Shown: positions 25,553-38,536, numbered from the stretch's first letter. The stretch is DNA of 64,000 bases from Pagrus major (GCF_040436345.1 NC_133230.1:19106197-19170196); one strand, 5' to 3'. Translations and numbers: made by a program. Notes: generated by a model from the letters alone, not told the origin.

Positions 25553-27280
25553 GGGTGGGGGGTCACGGGGATGTTCTTGACTGTGTCATCTCCAGCAGCT
25601 GTTTCCCTCAAACCGTGCCTCGCCCCCCCCCCCTCCTCCCCCTCCCGCCCCACCGCCTCACAATGAAACCAATACAAAGGAACAGGAAGTGCCTCCCGTT
25701 AACTGGGGCCCAATCAAAGCCATCATTATTCCCGTGTCAGAATTTTTACAGGAAATAGCTTCTCAGAAAATATGCCAGCTGTGCAGGGAGTGTGGGTATT
25801 ATTGTCTTACAGGTCTTGTCTGTTTTCTTTTTTTTCTTTTTTCACTTATCAGTCGCTGCTAACAAAAGGACACAGTCTCGCCCACGTGCGCGGCACACTG
25901 TCGCTGCTGTGCGTTCACAAGGCAAGCCAGGCACTGTGTTCTCTGGGGCTGGGTGGGTTATTGTGCGCGCTGTGAAAAGGGCTCCCCTGCTGTGCCTGCA
26001 CCGGCTTCTTTGGTTCCCATCCTGAACCGAACAATTGTCTTTTTGCGCCCAGAGAGCACACAGATGCACAGAGTACATACATGATCGCACACACACTTTC
26101 ACACACACACACACACACACAGCTTTGCCTATTGGAGCCACATCTGTAAGAACGCTGCTCGGATTACAGCGTAAACGGTGGGTTCAGGTGAAGCCTAACG
26201 TTTGCCAGATGCTGCGGTAAAGTCACCAGGAGGTTAGCCTAACATTGGAGTGTTGTTGTTGGTCGGGGAGGGTGGAATCATCTGCCTCCCTAACAAGGGG
26301 GGGGGCACACATCTGGCGTGAGCAGAAAAACTCATTTATGAGCATTATCTTAAACGAGCGTGAATAACATAACAGCACCGTGATATTTAAACATCAGAAT
26401 GAATCTTGAATCTGGAGATTGATTCGTCCTGCAGCTGAAAAGAAAAAGTCGATCCTTGGTTGATCTAATCTCGGCTTTGTCCTCTGTAATCGCGCTGAGG
26501 CCTTGCAGACGTCTGGAGGACAATAATTAACTCAGTCACTCAGCGCGTTGACACAGGTGAGCACTACTCAGGTTGTTAAACAGTCATTATAGGGCTGCTG
26601 TGATGTGAATGAACACACACACACACATTTGATTGACCCCCTAACATTGTCTGTCACATCAGGCTGAGGCCTATTCAGTTACAAAATGCCACTGTTGGCT
26701 GTATTAACACTGATCAGATAAAGGTGACATCCCATCTGCTGACATTTAAACCCACATGCAAATAACATAACTCTACACTTGTGCCCTTTCGTGAATACAA
26801 AGACGTGGTGATTTCTGTCTGTTTAACACCAATTCTCACCTCTCATAAACTGGGCTTTGTCGGGCCTATCTCGTGTTTTTGGCCAGAGGAGCTGCTCTGC
26901 GTCCTTCACTGTGAAGCTTATCAGTGGTGTTTGAAGTGCTCGTCTTTATCTCGGCTCACTGTGTTGAGGTCATCAGCCTGACCCAGTGGTCCTTATCTCT
27001 GCCTCCACTGTTTCTCTGGTGTCCAGCCATGCAGATAATCTAGGTTTTACTTGCAAGATATCCAACTCTAAGATTTACAAAGAAAGAAAAAAAAAAAGGT
27101 TTTTTACTGTGTCTTTAATCAGATAGTATGAGACGGTAAACAAAGACAGCGGGTGATGGCATATGACATAGTTTCCTGTCTTGAACCGAGCTGGTAAAGC
27201 TGTAGGTGTCGAAGTGGGTGTTCAGACTAAAAGTAGCAACAGATGACACAATAGCACTTAAATAATTAATTACTCAGTAG

Positions 27281-27985
27281 AGCGCATACCTCCCCCAAGG
27301 CCAAACAGTCCCCTTTAATTCGATCATCCAATATCTAATTAAAACATAAATAAATCAGCTAGAAACAGATTTGTATTTGGATCAGCATCAAATTGTACTC
27401 ACTCATAGATACAAGCCACCTAAATATGCCTGATATATTTTTTTTATCAAGATCCATGCATTATTACCTGATAATTTAACCAAAATGTTGAAAATGCAAT
27501 GTTAAAGGTGCAATATGTAAGAATTTTAGTTTAAACCATTCAAGAATTACAGAATGTGAAGTAATAACAGACTGATGTTAATTCAAAGACATGTATGTAT
27601 TGTGTTGCAGACATACAGTATCTATTGAAGTTAGCATGCTAACCAGCTAGCCCCTAACCAGTTTGTTCCCCCCGGTGCTCCAAGCTCCCCGTCTAGGCAG
27701 AGTAAACTAATATGACCACTAGCTGCATGGTTAACCGATGATCCTAGCTAATGCCAGCTACAGTTAGCAGCCCCCATTTGTTAAGAGTACGAATTGGACA
27801 GGTGGCCAATTCTTACATATTGCACCTTTAAAGAAAGTGAGTAATAATTCCTTGATCCGTCCCTTTATTCAGATCTGCACCAAAAGTGAATAGGATCTAT
27901 TCTGTGTAGTGATTCATCTTCCCTCTAAGTTTCATGGAAATCCATTTAGTAGCTTTTGTGTAATCCTGACGACAAACCAACCAAC
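27281..27985. mobile_element. Interspersed repeat, copy 2 (interrupted)
   Basis: Same family as 6400-6752 in the same orientation. The two halves (27281-27501 and 27832-27985) are split by a 330-bp TTAA-flanked element. The right half carries GGAAATCCATTTAGTAGC and GTAATCCTGACGACAAAC. Confidence 0.75.
27502..27831. mobile_element. TTAA-flanked MITE, intact copy
   Basis: The ends are a perfect 24-bp inverted repeat: TTAAAGGTGCAATATGTAAG then AATT on the left, its exact reverse complement on the right. The outermost TTAA on each side suggests a piggyBac-type target duplication. The inside has no frame but has GCTAACC/AGCTAATG phrases shared with copies at 47926 and 57745. It sits within an older repeat whose empty form is at 6400-6752. 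Confidence 0.85.
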
Positions 27986-28147
27986 CAGCAAAGGAAAAAA
28001 AGGGGGGAAAAAAAGTGTTTGTGTTAGTGTGTGTGTAAAATATGGATTCCTTGGGGAATACAATACAAACAACGTTATCACTGCAGCGGTCATGTTATCC
28101 TTTGCAGTAATGATTACAGGGAAAACAAAAAAAAAAATGCACTGATG

Positions 28148-28236
28148 AAATTACAGTTGAGACCAGGTCTCCCTTGTAAAAGAAGTCTGTGATCTCAGTG
28201 GGATTAACTGGGTTAAATAAAGGCTAAATAAAACAA
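28148..28236. mobile_element. Probable retroposon 3' tail
   Basis: GAGACCAGGTCTCCCTTGTA, later GGTTAAATAAAGGCTAAATA and an A-rich end. This resembles the 3' tail of a widespread fish LINE/SINE family; no coding part is attached. Confidence 0.45.
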
Positions 28237-31117
28237 AAATTAAAAAAAGGAATACGTTGTAAAAATGTTGGATCAAGAAATTGCACGTCAAACCGAAAAC
28301 ATTGATTACTGTGGATAAAACACAGACCTCATTGTGAGCAGTTTTCATTGGACACGGTCTCTATCAGCACATAATCCCCATCAGTCCAGTTCAGCTCAGT
28401 TCAGATCTTTACAGTCCCACAGGAGAAAATTCTTTCTGCACAAAGGCAGACATTAAGACATTAAAAGTGCTGTACTATGTTCAGGATAAATCAGAGGGTA
28501 CACCAAAGTACCAGGTGTGCAGGGATCCAAGAGGCAGTTTACATTAGAATAAAGAGCACTTATTAAAAGTGGGATAAATGAAAACTTGAACATGCACCAA
28601 ATCTTTGGGAACCTGTACCTCTGACCCATATGGAGGATTCAAATTCTGTGTGATTTGTCTGTTATAAATGTCAGATAGAGGGCAGCTGCTCACCAGTGAT
28701 TTTACTTGCTGCCTTGACAATGTTTCCATACCAGTGAGAAGGAAAGGACTGACTCTATGATTGATCTGTAGAATACCGTCATTATGTTTCTGTCTACATT
28801 AAAATAAAATGCAGCCTTTTTTGTCCCTTTTTGCATTTTGCCTCAGAGTTCACATCAAAGCTCAATTTCTTATCATTGTAAGTGCCGAGGTAGCTCTCTG
28901 CAATTTCTCTTCTTTCTGTTTTTTTGTCTTTTAACAATAGTCCAGAAGAAGTGAAATCTTTTGGAAGTCTATAACCATATCTTTGGTTTTTGGAAATGTT
29001 CATCACACCACTCTGCAAAAACACTAACCACAGGTCCATGTGGTGACTCATTTCCCTGAAGCAGACTGTGCTGTGTCATCTTCGATTTTAAGAACGGTTC
29101 TTTGTACTGACTTCCACAGTCGTCTGTCGCTGTGAAAACTGTGGTGAAGTCTGGATTATCCAGAGTAAAGACAGAACTGTTTCTAGAAAGACATATTACT
29201 ATTATTATTATTTTTTTTTAATGATTTATTTTAATGCTGTGAGGACCACACATGGACTCCCATTCGTCTCTATTGTTGTCGGGTGGAGGTAGACATATTA
29301 CTTCCTGGGCAAATGAAACCCCAAAAAACATGGATATTTTGAACTTTGCGGCAACTATGCAAGGGACAATATAAAAAATTAAAGGTGCAATATGTAAGAA
29401 TTGGCCACATTTTTTGTTTCTTTCTCAGAGCATATCACTTTTTTTCCATAAAATACAAAATAAATTTAACCAAAAAAATGGAAAATCATGCACTTCATCA
29501 AGCTAGATTACTACTACAAGTCTCTCACATGAGAATATTCACAATTATCACAATCGGTGATAAATCTTATCAGGTCTGGTTAGGTTTAGGCACAAAAAAC
29601 GCTTGTTTAGGGTAAAGATCATGTTGCCACTGCCTCATAAGAAATCAGCTCATTTAGGTGCATCTGAATGTAATATATGTATTGTAGAAATGTTGATATG
29701 ATACATGTGATAAAAAAATTGTATCTGTGGTTTGCAGAAAGTACAATATCAGCACTTTATCCTGACAACTGGGCTGATAAAACCATAACTATCTGCATTT
29801 CAAACCATAAGTGTAAGTGAAATTATGTTTTGTTTTTAATCGTTCGGATGAACCAACCTTTCCATATATCTTTTTAATATATCAGTGTTGCCTGAATTTC
29901 TGAGTTACTTTAGCCTTTTCTTCTGCATCCCCTTATAAATATAAATCTTCTCTCTTCTGTTTTTGTAAGTGCTTCCCGTCTGTGAGAACAGTCCATATTC
30001 CTCGTTTGGCCATTCTGGGGAATTGGAGGAAGCAACATTTTTAGAAATCTTGAGTGGCTTTGACCCTCCGCTTTGGCCAGAGTCTTAACTTAGTGGTGTG
30101 AGGATATTTTAAGTAAATTACAGAGTGGCCGGAGAATGTTCGCAGGAAATGTCCATAAAACAATACACACAGACCAAACATGGCTACACAGATATAGGCA
30201 TTTCCTGGTAGTGTTACTCTCTTAGGGAGTGACTCATGGTGGTGTTACTTCAGCTTTTTATTCTCAGAAACAATACACAGATGTTGATGCATGTTAGCTT
30301 AGCAACGACAGCAGTAGATGTGAGAGGATGGTCTTTTAAACCCTGGTTGATGGCCTAAAATGGTTTGAAAACTGAACAAGAACAGCAGTTACACAAGTTA
30401 TGTGTTTTTGATGGTTTTACGCACAAAACCCAATTAAGACTTGCTCCATAATGCCCAGCTGGACATGGCAATGCAGAGCTGACCAGCTGGCAGAGTGTCC
30501 ATTTTCCCTGAGTCCGCACCATGATGCCGTGCACGTCACACAACCAAGATTAAAGCCAACTCGGGGTAAGAGGGCATGTCAGTGTTTAGGAGGGGATTCA
30601 CGTGGCTGTGGGTGAAGAAAAACCCACAAATCAAGACAAGATAAATCACCCTAAATGGAAAAAGAATATGAGCAGACAAGTATATGACAGCCAGCCAGAC
30701 AAAGTGAGAGACAGTCCAGTAGCAAGGACAGGGTGTGTGTTGTGTTTGATTGGTTACGGAGCTCAGTAGTCTGTGGAAGAGCTTTTAATCAGGTCACCGA
30801 CAGTCCAGACCTCTCTGCTCCCACTCTGCCCCCTCCGTCTGGAGGGCTCCGCCAGGGGTGACCAAGAGGGGCACCGCTGACCCAGATTAGGAAAGGGGTA
30901 AGTGTGTGTATATGTGTCTGAGTGTGTGTGTATGTGTGTGTGTGTGTGCAGGGGGAGGAATCAGCTGTGTATCATGTCTCAATCCCCACAGTTTCAATTC
31001 ATTAGCAGCGCAAGGAAGGGACAAGACAGATGAGGAGGGGTGGCAAGTGTGTGTGTGCTCATCCATGTGTGCTTTTACATATATCCATTTGTACGTGGAC
31101 ATGTGCTAGATCAAGAT

Positions 31118-31152
<35 letters not shown>

Positions 31153-31748
31153 GGGGTTGGGAAGAGAAGAAAGAAAAAGTGCTAGAAGAATACAATGCGA
31201 GTGACAGAGAGAGAAAGTCACTGCTGCAGCTCATCTTAGATTTCAGGGACCCACTTGACCTAGAAACACATGACACACACACATACACACACACAGGTGC
31301 AGAGATACCCACCAGGGACCTAATGGCCTCTGTCTGTGAGTCTCTGTGAAGCCTAACCAGCTGAACCCATGCAGCAGCCGCCACAGCTTCAGGCTCTTCT
31401 CTGACTTCCTTTCACCCAATCCCTCTCCTTTCTTTTCTTTCTTTCTTTCGCTGAGTGTCTTTTCCTCCTCCCTGTCGCTCTCCCTCAAGTCTCTCCTGCA
31501 GTCTTTTTCCACACTAATGTTCTCTGCCTTCATCTCAGCTTGTTCTCTTCATTGGACTCTGCTTCCTGATCACCCGTACAAATTTCCTGTTTGTATCTCC
31601 CCATCTCGCTGCCCCAGTCCATGACGCCTCCGCACAAAAACACATGCATGAGCACATGCGTTGTGTGGGGTCTGCGGACAAAATGAAGATCCGTATCTGT
31701 CCTTAATCATGTGCACAAGCTTGCTAGCGGAACTTAATTCACTGCAAC
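28237..31748. other. Intergenic stretch, no gene recognised
   Basis: It contains a fragment of the 27502 MITE family (about 29379-29412, reading in from one terminal inverted repeat), GT arrays at about 30917-30948 and 31119-31150, and CA near 31276-31294. A GGTTAGGTTTAGGCACAAAA phrase at about 29577 belongs to a common fish low-copy repeat. Confidence 0.6.
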
Positions 31749-32641
31749 TTACAGCGAGTTCATCACAAAATCAATAGATGTTTTCTCTCGTACCTGTTGT
31801 GCTATTTATCCCTTAGATGGTTTTGGTGTGAGTTGCTGAGTTTTTGGAGATAACAGCTGTAGCCGTTTTTGTGGCAACGAAAACCACCTTTTTTTACTCG
31901 AACTCGGACCATCTCCAGCCATTTTTGTGGCGACAAAACTGGGTGTTTTTTAAGGAGACCTGGGGACATTTCCAGCCATTTTTATGGAGAATAAAGCCAG
32001 CTATTTTTCACGGGAAGCCAGACCATCCCCCAGTCGTTTAAGGTAGCAACCAAAACCGGCTTTTTTGGTTGCCAAACCAGGCCTAAACCTAAGCACAGCA
32101 TAAGCACAGCGCTGGGACAAGAGAGTAATAGAAAATTGGACCTTAACAAACATCAAGTTGCCACATAAAGAAATGTTAAGTTTTAATGGATCAGTGGTTT
32201 TGCAGAAACGTGCTTGTCTAACATTTATTAGACTATTTTATTAGGCAATTCGGTTGGAGGAGTTTCATGTAGGAACTATTTTCTTTCTACCAAACTGCAC
32301 CCACCAACTGTGTCAACGTGCAGAACGAAGCATGCATCTACATACGGAGGAGAGGAGAAAATTAAACACGACAAGGTCTGTGGACTATCTTGGGTAACCG
32401 AGTCGTGAATTCTGGAAAGACATTGCATTCAACTTTTTAAAAAATAAATGTTTGGTGCTATGTGCACCACAGGCCGAGTGCCATCTGGTTCAATAATAAA
32501 TTGGAGAGAAGACAGACATCTCTACGACTGATATCTCCAAAACTCTGCAACTCACACTTAAACAATCTTGATGGATAAATAGCACATCAGGTAAGGGGAA
32601 GAATATGTACTTCTGAGTTTGGGGTGAACTGTCCCTTTAAT
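31749..32641. mobile_element. Terminal-inverted-repeat element containing tandem repeats
   Basis: The left arm (about 31749-31855) and right arm (about 32520-32641) are imperfect reverse complements. TGTGCTATTTATCC and GTGTGAGTTGCTGAGTTTTT on the left pair with AAAACTCTGCAACTCACACT and GGATAAATAGCACA on the right. The right end finishes GGGGTGAACTGTCCCTTTAA. The middle holds a 57-bp tandem array. No coding capacity. Confidence 0.8.
31862..32090 (+). repeat. Minisatellite, about 3.5-4 units of 56-58 bp
   Basis: Units start near 31862, 31918, 31975 and 32033. Each opens with GCC-(A/G)-TTTTTGTGGC or a decayed form and ends with CCATCTCCA or similar. The units have diverged, so the array is old. 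Confidence 0.8.
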
Positions 32642-35600
32642 ACACCATCACAATGGGTCAAAAATGTTGGGATTTGTTTATTTCCATTCGAGTTGTTTCT
32701 CCACCGCAACTTGCTGGCTTCTCCTTCATCTAGCTTTGGTGTCTTTTAATGAAAAGATCAAGCTGCAGTCTGAATACTTGTATTTTCTCCCAGTATTATA
32801 CCCAACAGCAGTTTAGAAGCCAAAATGGACTTCGCTTTGGGTATCCTGGATGGATTTAAGTGCAGGAATATACGCTCTTTGTGTCTGTATGTACAGGCTA
32901 CACTCTGTGTGGGGTCTCACAAAGTATGGACCGAGACTGTCTTTAATTACAAGGTCAAAATGCTAGTTCAAGTGAGTTTAATGTGTATTTACCACAAATG
33001 TCGCCATTTGCAAAACAACAGCAAGAACGGCAATTACACAAGAGGATTTTGTAATTATTATGGTCATCATCTGGTAGTCATCTGCAAATTGTTGCATAGG
33101 TCTTGATTTGAGTTCAGAGAGCCTCCGACTGATTCCCTGGCAATGATGAGACAAATAGCAGACAGACAGCCAGTTTGACTCCATGCTGTCTGCAGACACT
33201 CATTCTGGTGTTTATTTGCAGTTTTGAAAACAGAGGAACGGTTTTAATGCTTCCATTAATGGTCATCCAGTGGAAGACCACAGCAGCAAGTTTGCTGTCA
33301 GCTCCAGGGAGGCTGTAAATAATCATTCTGAGTCCGACTGCCTGACAGTCTGTCAGCAGGCTGAAGAATGCAGTGATGTCTGCTCTGTATTGGTCAATTT
33401 GTTCTTACAACATGACAAAATTCAAAAACCTTTCGTTTGCGAGAAATGATGGAAGGTGTTATGACTAATCAGATCATCCTCGCCTACACCAACTGGCCAT
33501 GATCACCAAGTCTGACCTTAACTGTGCTTACACAAAGCCAGATGTTTATCCTCATCAGATGCCTGCAGAATAAATTCCAGTCAGGGACGCTGAAAACGCC
33601 AAAACAATAGTGTGACCAACAGCTGGCAGCCTCTCCACCCGCACAGGCACACTCAACATTACAGTCAGCTTGTTTTGGCCCTATGTGTGGTGGCCATGGG
33701 CTTTATGGCCTTCTGTGGACTGTGTCCCACCTGCAATACAGTTGTATGACCTCCATTCATTCCTGCATGGATCAGTAAAACACCCAAGGACATAGACAGG
33801 GCCACCTGTCTCACCTCATCACAACATGATAATCACAACAGCAAAGTTCCCACAACGGCCAGCCATGTTGGTGTGACATTATTTTCTTATGTTATCGACT
33901 TCTGCAAGGTATTGTAGTCAAAGGTTCTGCCTCTAAGCTAACCTGACCCGCCAGATTGTTTGTTACACAGGACCATCCGGGATGTCGTCCTTGGAAAGTG
34001 TTTGGAAAAGGGACAGCACTTTCAAAAACTACATGGCAGGTGATCGGACGAACAATCTGTCTATCACGGGCTAGCTTCAACCAATCAGATCAACAGTAGG
34101 AGAGCTAGTACCACTAGTGGAGCCAGACAGTAAATCAAACTCAGTGGCGGTCCTAGCTTGCATGACGCCCTGGGCGAACCTCACCTTCAGCTTAGCACAC
34201 ACACGCTTCTTCAGGACAGGAGCTGACAAATCTCAATTTCGCCAGTTTGTTCTGGCCACGTCAACCAGCATGCTAATGTTTCAGCCTAGTGGCCTTCATC
34301 ACAGCATGGAGGAAAACAAAATCATGTCATTTATATACAGGGGTTGGCAGGCGATTGGCTTAAAAGGGTAATTAACTTCTTACGGTCCCATATACATCTT
34401 CTCTTCACATGACGATCACTTAGGTGAAATGGAAAAATCCATACAGTTGACAAGTTAAGTCTATGTTTAACTGATTTTTACCCCAAAACTGCTACATCCT
34501 ACAATTCCCATGATGCAACTCTGCAGCATCCGATGCTCCCTGCTTGGTAAATACACACCTGTCAAACTGTGCACCCCCACCTTGTACTCAGACTTCCTGT
34601 TAAACATCTGCAGTTCCAAGACAAGGTAACCCTGAAGACATCACTATGACGTCCGCTGGGTTATTTCTTCAGACTTGACTGAAGCTCCTACACCGTCAAA
34701 GAGGACATTGTGTAACTGTTCTGACTGACTGTGCAGTAGCCTATGCGGTGTGACAAGTTAACTGACATATGTGTCACAATTGACCACATGTTTATCAGTT
34801 TTGCTACAGCTGCAAGGACAAATGACTCATTTTTGCTGAAACATACAGACCGAAAAAGGAAGTAAGGGAGCACATTTGTGTTTATTATCATTACATCTTG
34901 TCCACCATCAGATTTGGTCCCAGCTGTCAGATCCTCATATGTCTCAAATGTGTTTGAATGCAATCACACCAGCTACTTGTAATTGGCTCAACCAAGATGC
35001 TGTATATTTTAGTGTTAACCTGACAGCCACAGTCATTGACATAAAGTTGCTCAAAAGTCCTCCTCACCCTGGTGTGGAGAGTTTACACTGCCTCACAATG
35101 GGCACCTAGTGTGTGAGTGAATGAACCAATGAATGAAGTATGTGGGTGAGTTTCTTTCTTAACACATTGGGCCCCCTCTCATGTAAAAAAAAAAAATCAA
35201 GCAAGATCATTATGCACAAGCTTGAACAAGCGAACAAGTGACCAGTACAAATCAACAGTGTGCATAAAATGTCATGTCAGTGCCTGGGTCACTTGGGACA
35301 AAAGCTCGGGATCTGTAGGCTGTTCAAAGCTGATGGAGAACACTGTAGCGTCTTTGATGGAGGACGGAGTGAGCAGAGGAGGAGCAGAGGAATCCTGCAC
35401 GACACACACCAGGGATACAAAGAATTAAGTTTCAGTGTGTTTCTTGCCACTTCATTATCCCCCCCTACAAGATGGGCCTGCACTTGTGGATGAAAAAGAT
35501 ACCCCACACTGCCTCTCCACATGACAGTGTGGTGGTTTACCCCCTCTGTCTCTCCTTCTCATCTCACAAGATGACCCTCATTACTGTGCACTTGGTTGTG

Positions 35601-36029
35601 TTGAGAAGAGACACTTTGCTCTGAGAGGTTGAGATGAGTGGGAGGGAGAGGAGGCAGGTATGGAAGCACACACATTCAGGCATGAAAGTGGAACAGATGT
35701 TAAGGCTTATTATAATGTGAACGTTTTTTGTTTTTTTTACCTCCATATTTCAATGAAATAAAGTGGTTCGAAATTTAATTGAGAGAGAGAGAGAGAGAAG
35801 TAGAGAGGAGAGGAGAAGGAGGGGGGGGGCGCTGCTAATTATGCATGGCGATTGTTGATGGCTTGATTGTCTGCGTCCAGCTGCACGGAGGAGCGGGGAG
35901 AGGGAGAGGGAGGGCGGGGAGAGAGGCAGACTCACTGACGCCAGGCTCGGAATTCTCCCATCCATTGAAAGAGAGACCCGATTGTGTCCGGGGCCTTTCC
36001 GACAAGCACCTGATCCCTGCTCAGACACA

Positions 36030-36032
<3 letters not shown>
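32642..36032. other. Intergenic stretch upstream of id3
   Basis: No exon recognised. CAGTGGCGGTCCTAG near 34142 followed by GCCCTGGGCGAAC looks like one end of a hAT-type repeat. GA-rich DNA lies at 35780-35830. 35830-35930 is GC-rich with TAATTATGCAT and ATTGTTG, possible homeodomain/POU and SOX sites, but that is pattern only. Confidence 0.5.

Positions 36033-36121
<89 letters not shown>
36033..36121. repeat. (GT)n microsatellite, about 44 units
   Basis: The longest pure dinucleotide array in the window, 89 bp without interruption, about 2.4 kb upstream of the id3 start. Likely highly polymorphic and able to adopt Z-DNA. Confidence 0.97.
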
Positions 36122-36122
<1 letters not shown>

Positions 36123-37129
36123 CACAGATTTACGCACTGAAAACTCTGGAATCCGCAGACAAGCGTTGTCATGGGAGGGGGGGAAAAATACACTCTGTTG
36201 GCATTTTTGATATCCTAGAAATAGCTCCTGTTGTTCCTGAAAATGAACTCAGGAACAGCGCTTTCTGTGGATGATCAAATTCAAATAACGTTTAAGTCAA
36301 CTCGACTCGGAGGCCTGTTATCTATTTAGCCAGCAGTTCGCTCTGTCAGCAAATATACACAATTATATTCCCACAAGACTTGGGAAATTCGGGGCAATAT
36401 TTGTCCTCCTCTTGACATATTTAAGACAGATATTTAAGGTCAAAGTCTTGTTTGGATACTCTGCACCGCACACAATATATCTCTAAAATAGCGCTGGGCT
36501 GAAGTCCTGTCTCACGGTTCAATATTGTGATTTCTCCAGAGTGACTTGTCATACAGGGTCAGTGGCTTAGGGGAGGGTGAGGGGGGTATGACTGCCAGGA
36601 AGAAGGCAGCCAGTGACTTGAACATCTGGTAAACCCTCTGCGCGCTGAGGAGGAGGAGGAGGAGGATATCTCCGGCCGTGCGTATTTACGCACAAATGTG
36701 TCCAGATCACTATCTTGAAATTTGTAAATTCAACCCACTCTTTTTGTTGCATGTGACTTAGTAAAATGTCAAACTAGCTTACAACCTCTCCTCCATTTTA
36801 AGTGGATTAAAAGTGGATCGATCAAACTCTTTTATCTGAGTGGGTGGGACGTTCGCAGTGGTTGCAAAATACCAGGCTACCATTCTGGCACCCACAGTCC
36901 ATTCAGCAACCACTTTATCTAACTACTGTACAAAAACTACATTACAAGTGTAAAGGTAGATTTGTCCTGGCTTTAGTAAAGGGCACATGTTGTCACTGAA
37001 CATCACTTTCCTGTCACTCCAGATCATGTTCGATTCTTCATCATTACACAAGTTTTGGAGTATTTGGAAAGGTTTTCCTATGAACTTCTCTGAGTGCAAC
37101 TACAGACAGGAGGAGGGAGGGAAGCGTGG

Positions 37130-37345
37130 AGTTGGAGGGGGCGTAGAGCCATGTCCATGAGTGACAAACCCCCTCAGCCAATCGGATCTCCGAGCGCCTC
37201 TGCTTCTCTCCCCTCCGCTGGTCGGACGGGGGAGGGCGGGCCGTCTGCCAAAGAGGGGAGTGCGCGTCGGGGTGAATGGATGACGTCGGGAGGCTGGCGC
37301 CAGCATGTCTGGGACTGGCGCGTTAGATCAACACAGCTGGGCCGG
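37130..37345 (+). promoter_or_regulatory. id3: GC-rich upstream regulatory region of id3
   Basis: A GC-rich, CpG-containing island in AT-rich surroundings. It holds CCAAT at 37178-37182, a CRE-like TGACGTC at 37281-37287, the SMAD motif at 37295-37311, and nearby CAGCTG E-boxes. Assignment to id3 rests on proximity and on the BMP element known for Id genes. Confidence 0.6.
37295..37311 (+). promoter_or_regulatory. id3: BMP response element (SMAD1/5-SMAD4 bipartite site)
   Basis: Reads TGGCGCC-AGCAT-GTCTG, that is GGCGCC, a five-base spacer, then GTCTG. This is the bipartite BMP response arrangement described for vertebrate Id genes and vent2 (SMAD1/5 on the GGCGCC half, SMAD4 on GTCT). It lies 1.23 kb upstream of the id3 ATG. 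Confidence 0.8.
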
Positions 37346-38311
37346 GATAGGACACACAGCTGGCTCAGGCCTGCATTCCTCCACAAAACAGGATTGTGAG
37401 AAAAGGGGAAAATAAGACCCAAATAGGAGCAGAACGGGACGTGCTTTGATGTAAACTAAAAGGGAACAACATTTGGAATTGTTAGAATATAATAATCATG
37501 AAACCGTTTCACCCAAAGGAGGTTAGAATTGAACATTTAGACGTGACAGATGAAGTGCAGCCTTAATATTCTTTGCGGGTTTGAGATATTGTTTATTAAA
37601 CATGACTTTCTGAACTATAAAAGACGGTTCATAAGCTACTAAAACATATATAATCAATCAATAAGCCCATAACTAATGATCGATCACCAGAATAACATGT
37701 GCTTGGCAGTTATCTACTGTAAAAACAGCCTGATAATCCACTGACCTTTTACCTATATCATCCAAATGCTCTGTTTCAAACATTTTAATTTTGTATGCGA
37801 GTTTTTGGGGGACAGTGTGTCCTGAAATAATCATACACACCCCGTGAATATCCACCTCTCTACATAGTATTATCATAGTTAGCCTCGTTTTGAAGAAATT
37901 CTGTGTCTTCAAGGTCTTGACACAGTCTGACATGCAGCCAAACTTCATGAAACATTTACAGTAATCAATAAAATAACCCATAATGAACATCTCTGGAGTA
38001 TCTCTACTTGACAAGACTTTTATTTTGAAATCTTACAGGATTTATAGCTGATTGTAAAAGTAATATGGAAACTGTGATAAATCTATACCTAAAACAGCCA
38101 TCTCCTGGAGACATGAGCAGTAGTAAAGTCAAAGTATTCATCTTTTTTTTTTTTTTTACTTTTCCTCCAAACTTGTTGTGTCCTACTTTAGGCCACCCGT
38201 TTCAAATAAATCCCACCACCTGAAAGAGGTAACTAATTGATTGACAATCCCCTCCAGGCATCCCAGCCTAATTTCCTCATTCTTTCCAGCTCTTCCACAA
38301 GGTGATATCAG

Positions 38312-38397
38312 CCAATGAGCGCGGGCTGTCTCTGTACACTGGCCAATCGGAGCGCGATGCGAGGAAGGAGGCGTGAGCGAGCGTGCGGCGTATAAAG
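38312..38397 (+). promoter_or_regulatory. id3: id3 core promoter
   Basis: Two CCAAT boxes (38312-38316 and 38343-38347) precede a TATAAAG at 38391-38397. By usual spacing transcription should start near 38421, giving a 5' UTR of about 115 bases that contains a short TTG repeat. Confidence 0.85.
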
Positions 38398-38536
38398 CCC
38401 TGACTGTACGTCGCTGTCAGAGCACTGTCGCTTTTTCCCGGAGACCACAAGAACGCCAACTTACTTCTATTCACGCACCGAACCGACTCTTGTTGTTGTT
38501 GTTGTTGTCGTTCGTTACCACACGTCTATTTTCATC

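Larger units (their letters stand above)
19536..27280. other. Intergenic stretch with microsatellites only
   Basis: No exon recognised on either strand. Low-complexity tracts: CA at 20153-20170 and 20288-20314, GA at 22831-22862, GT at 24601-24621 and 25518-25550, CA at 26099-26120, and GGA near 22640-22665. The patch 25860-26060 is GC-richer and non-repetitive and might be regulatory, but I cannot support that from one sequence. Confidence 0.6.

Noticed and set aside
35750-36193. Open frames of 147 and 121 codons on both strands
   Set aside because: They are readings of the (GT)n/(CA)n array and flanking GA-rich DNA; Thr-His and Cys-Val runs only.
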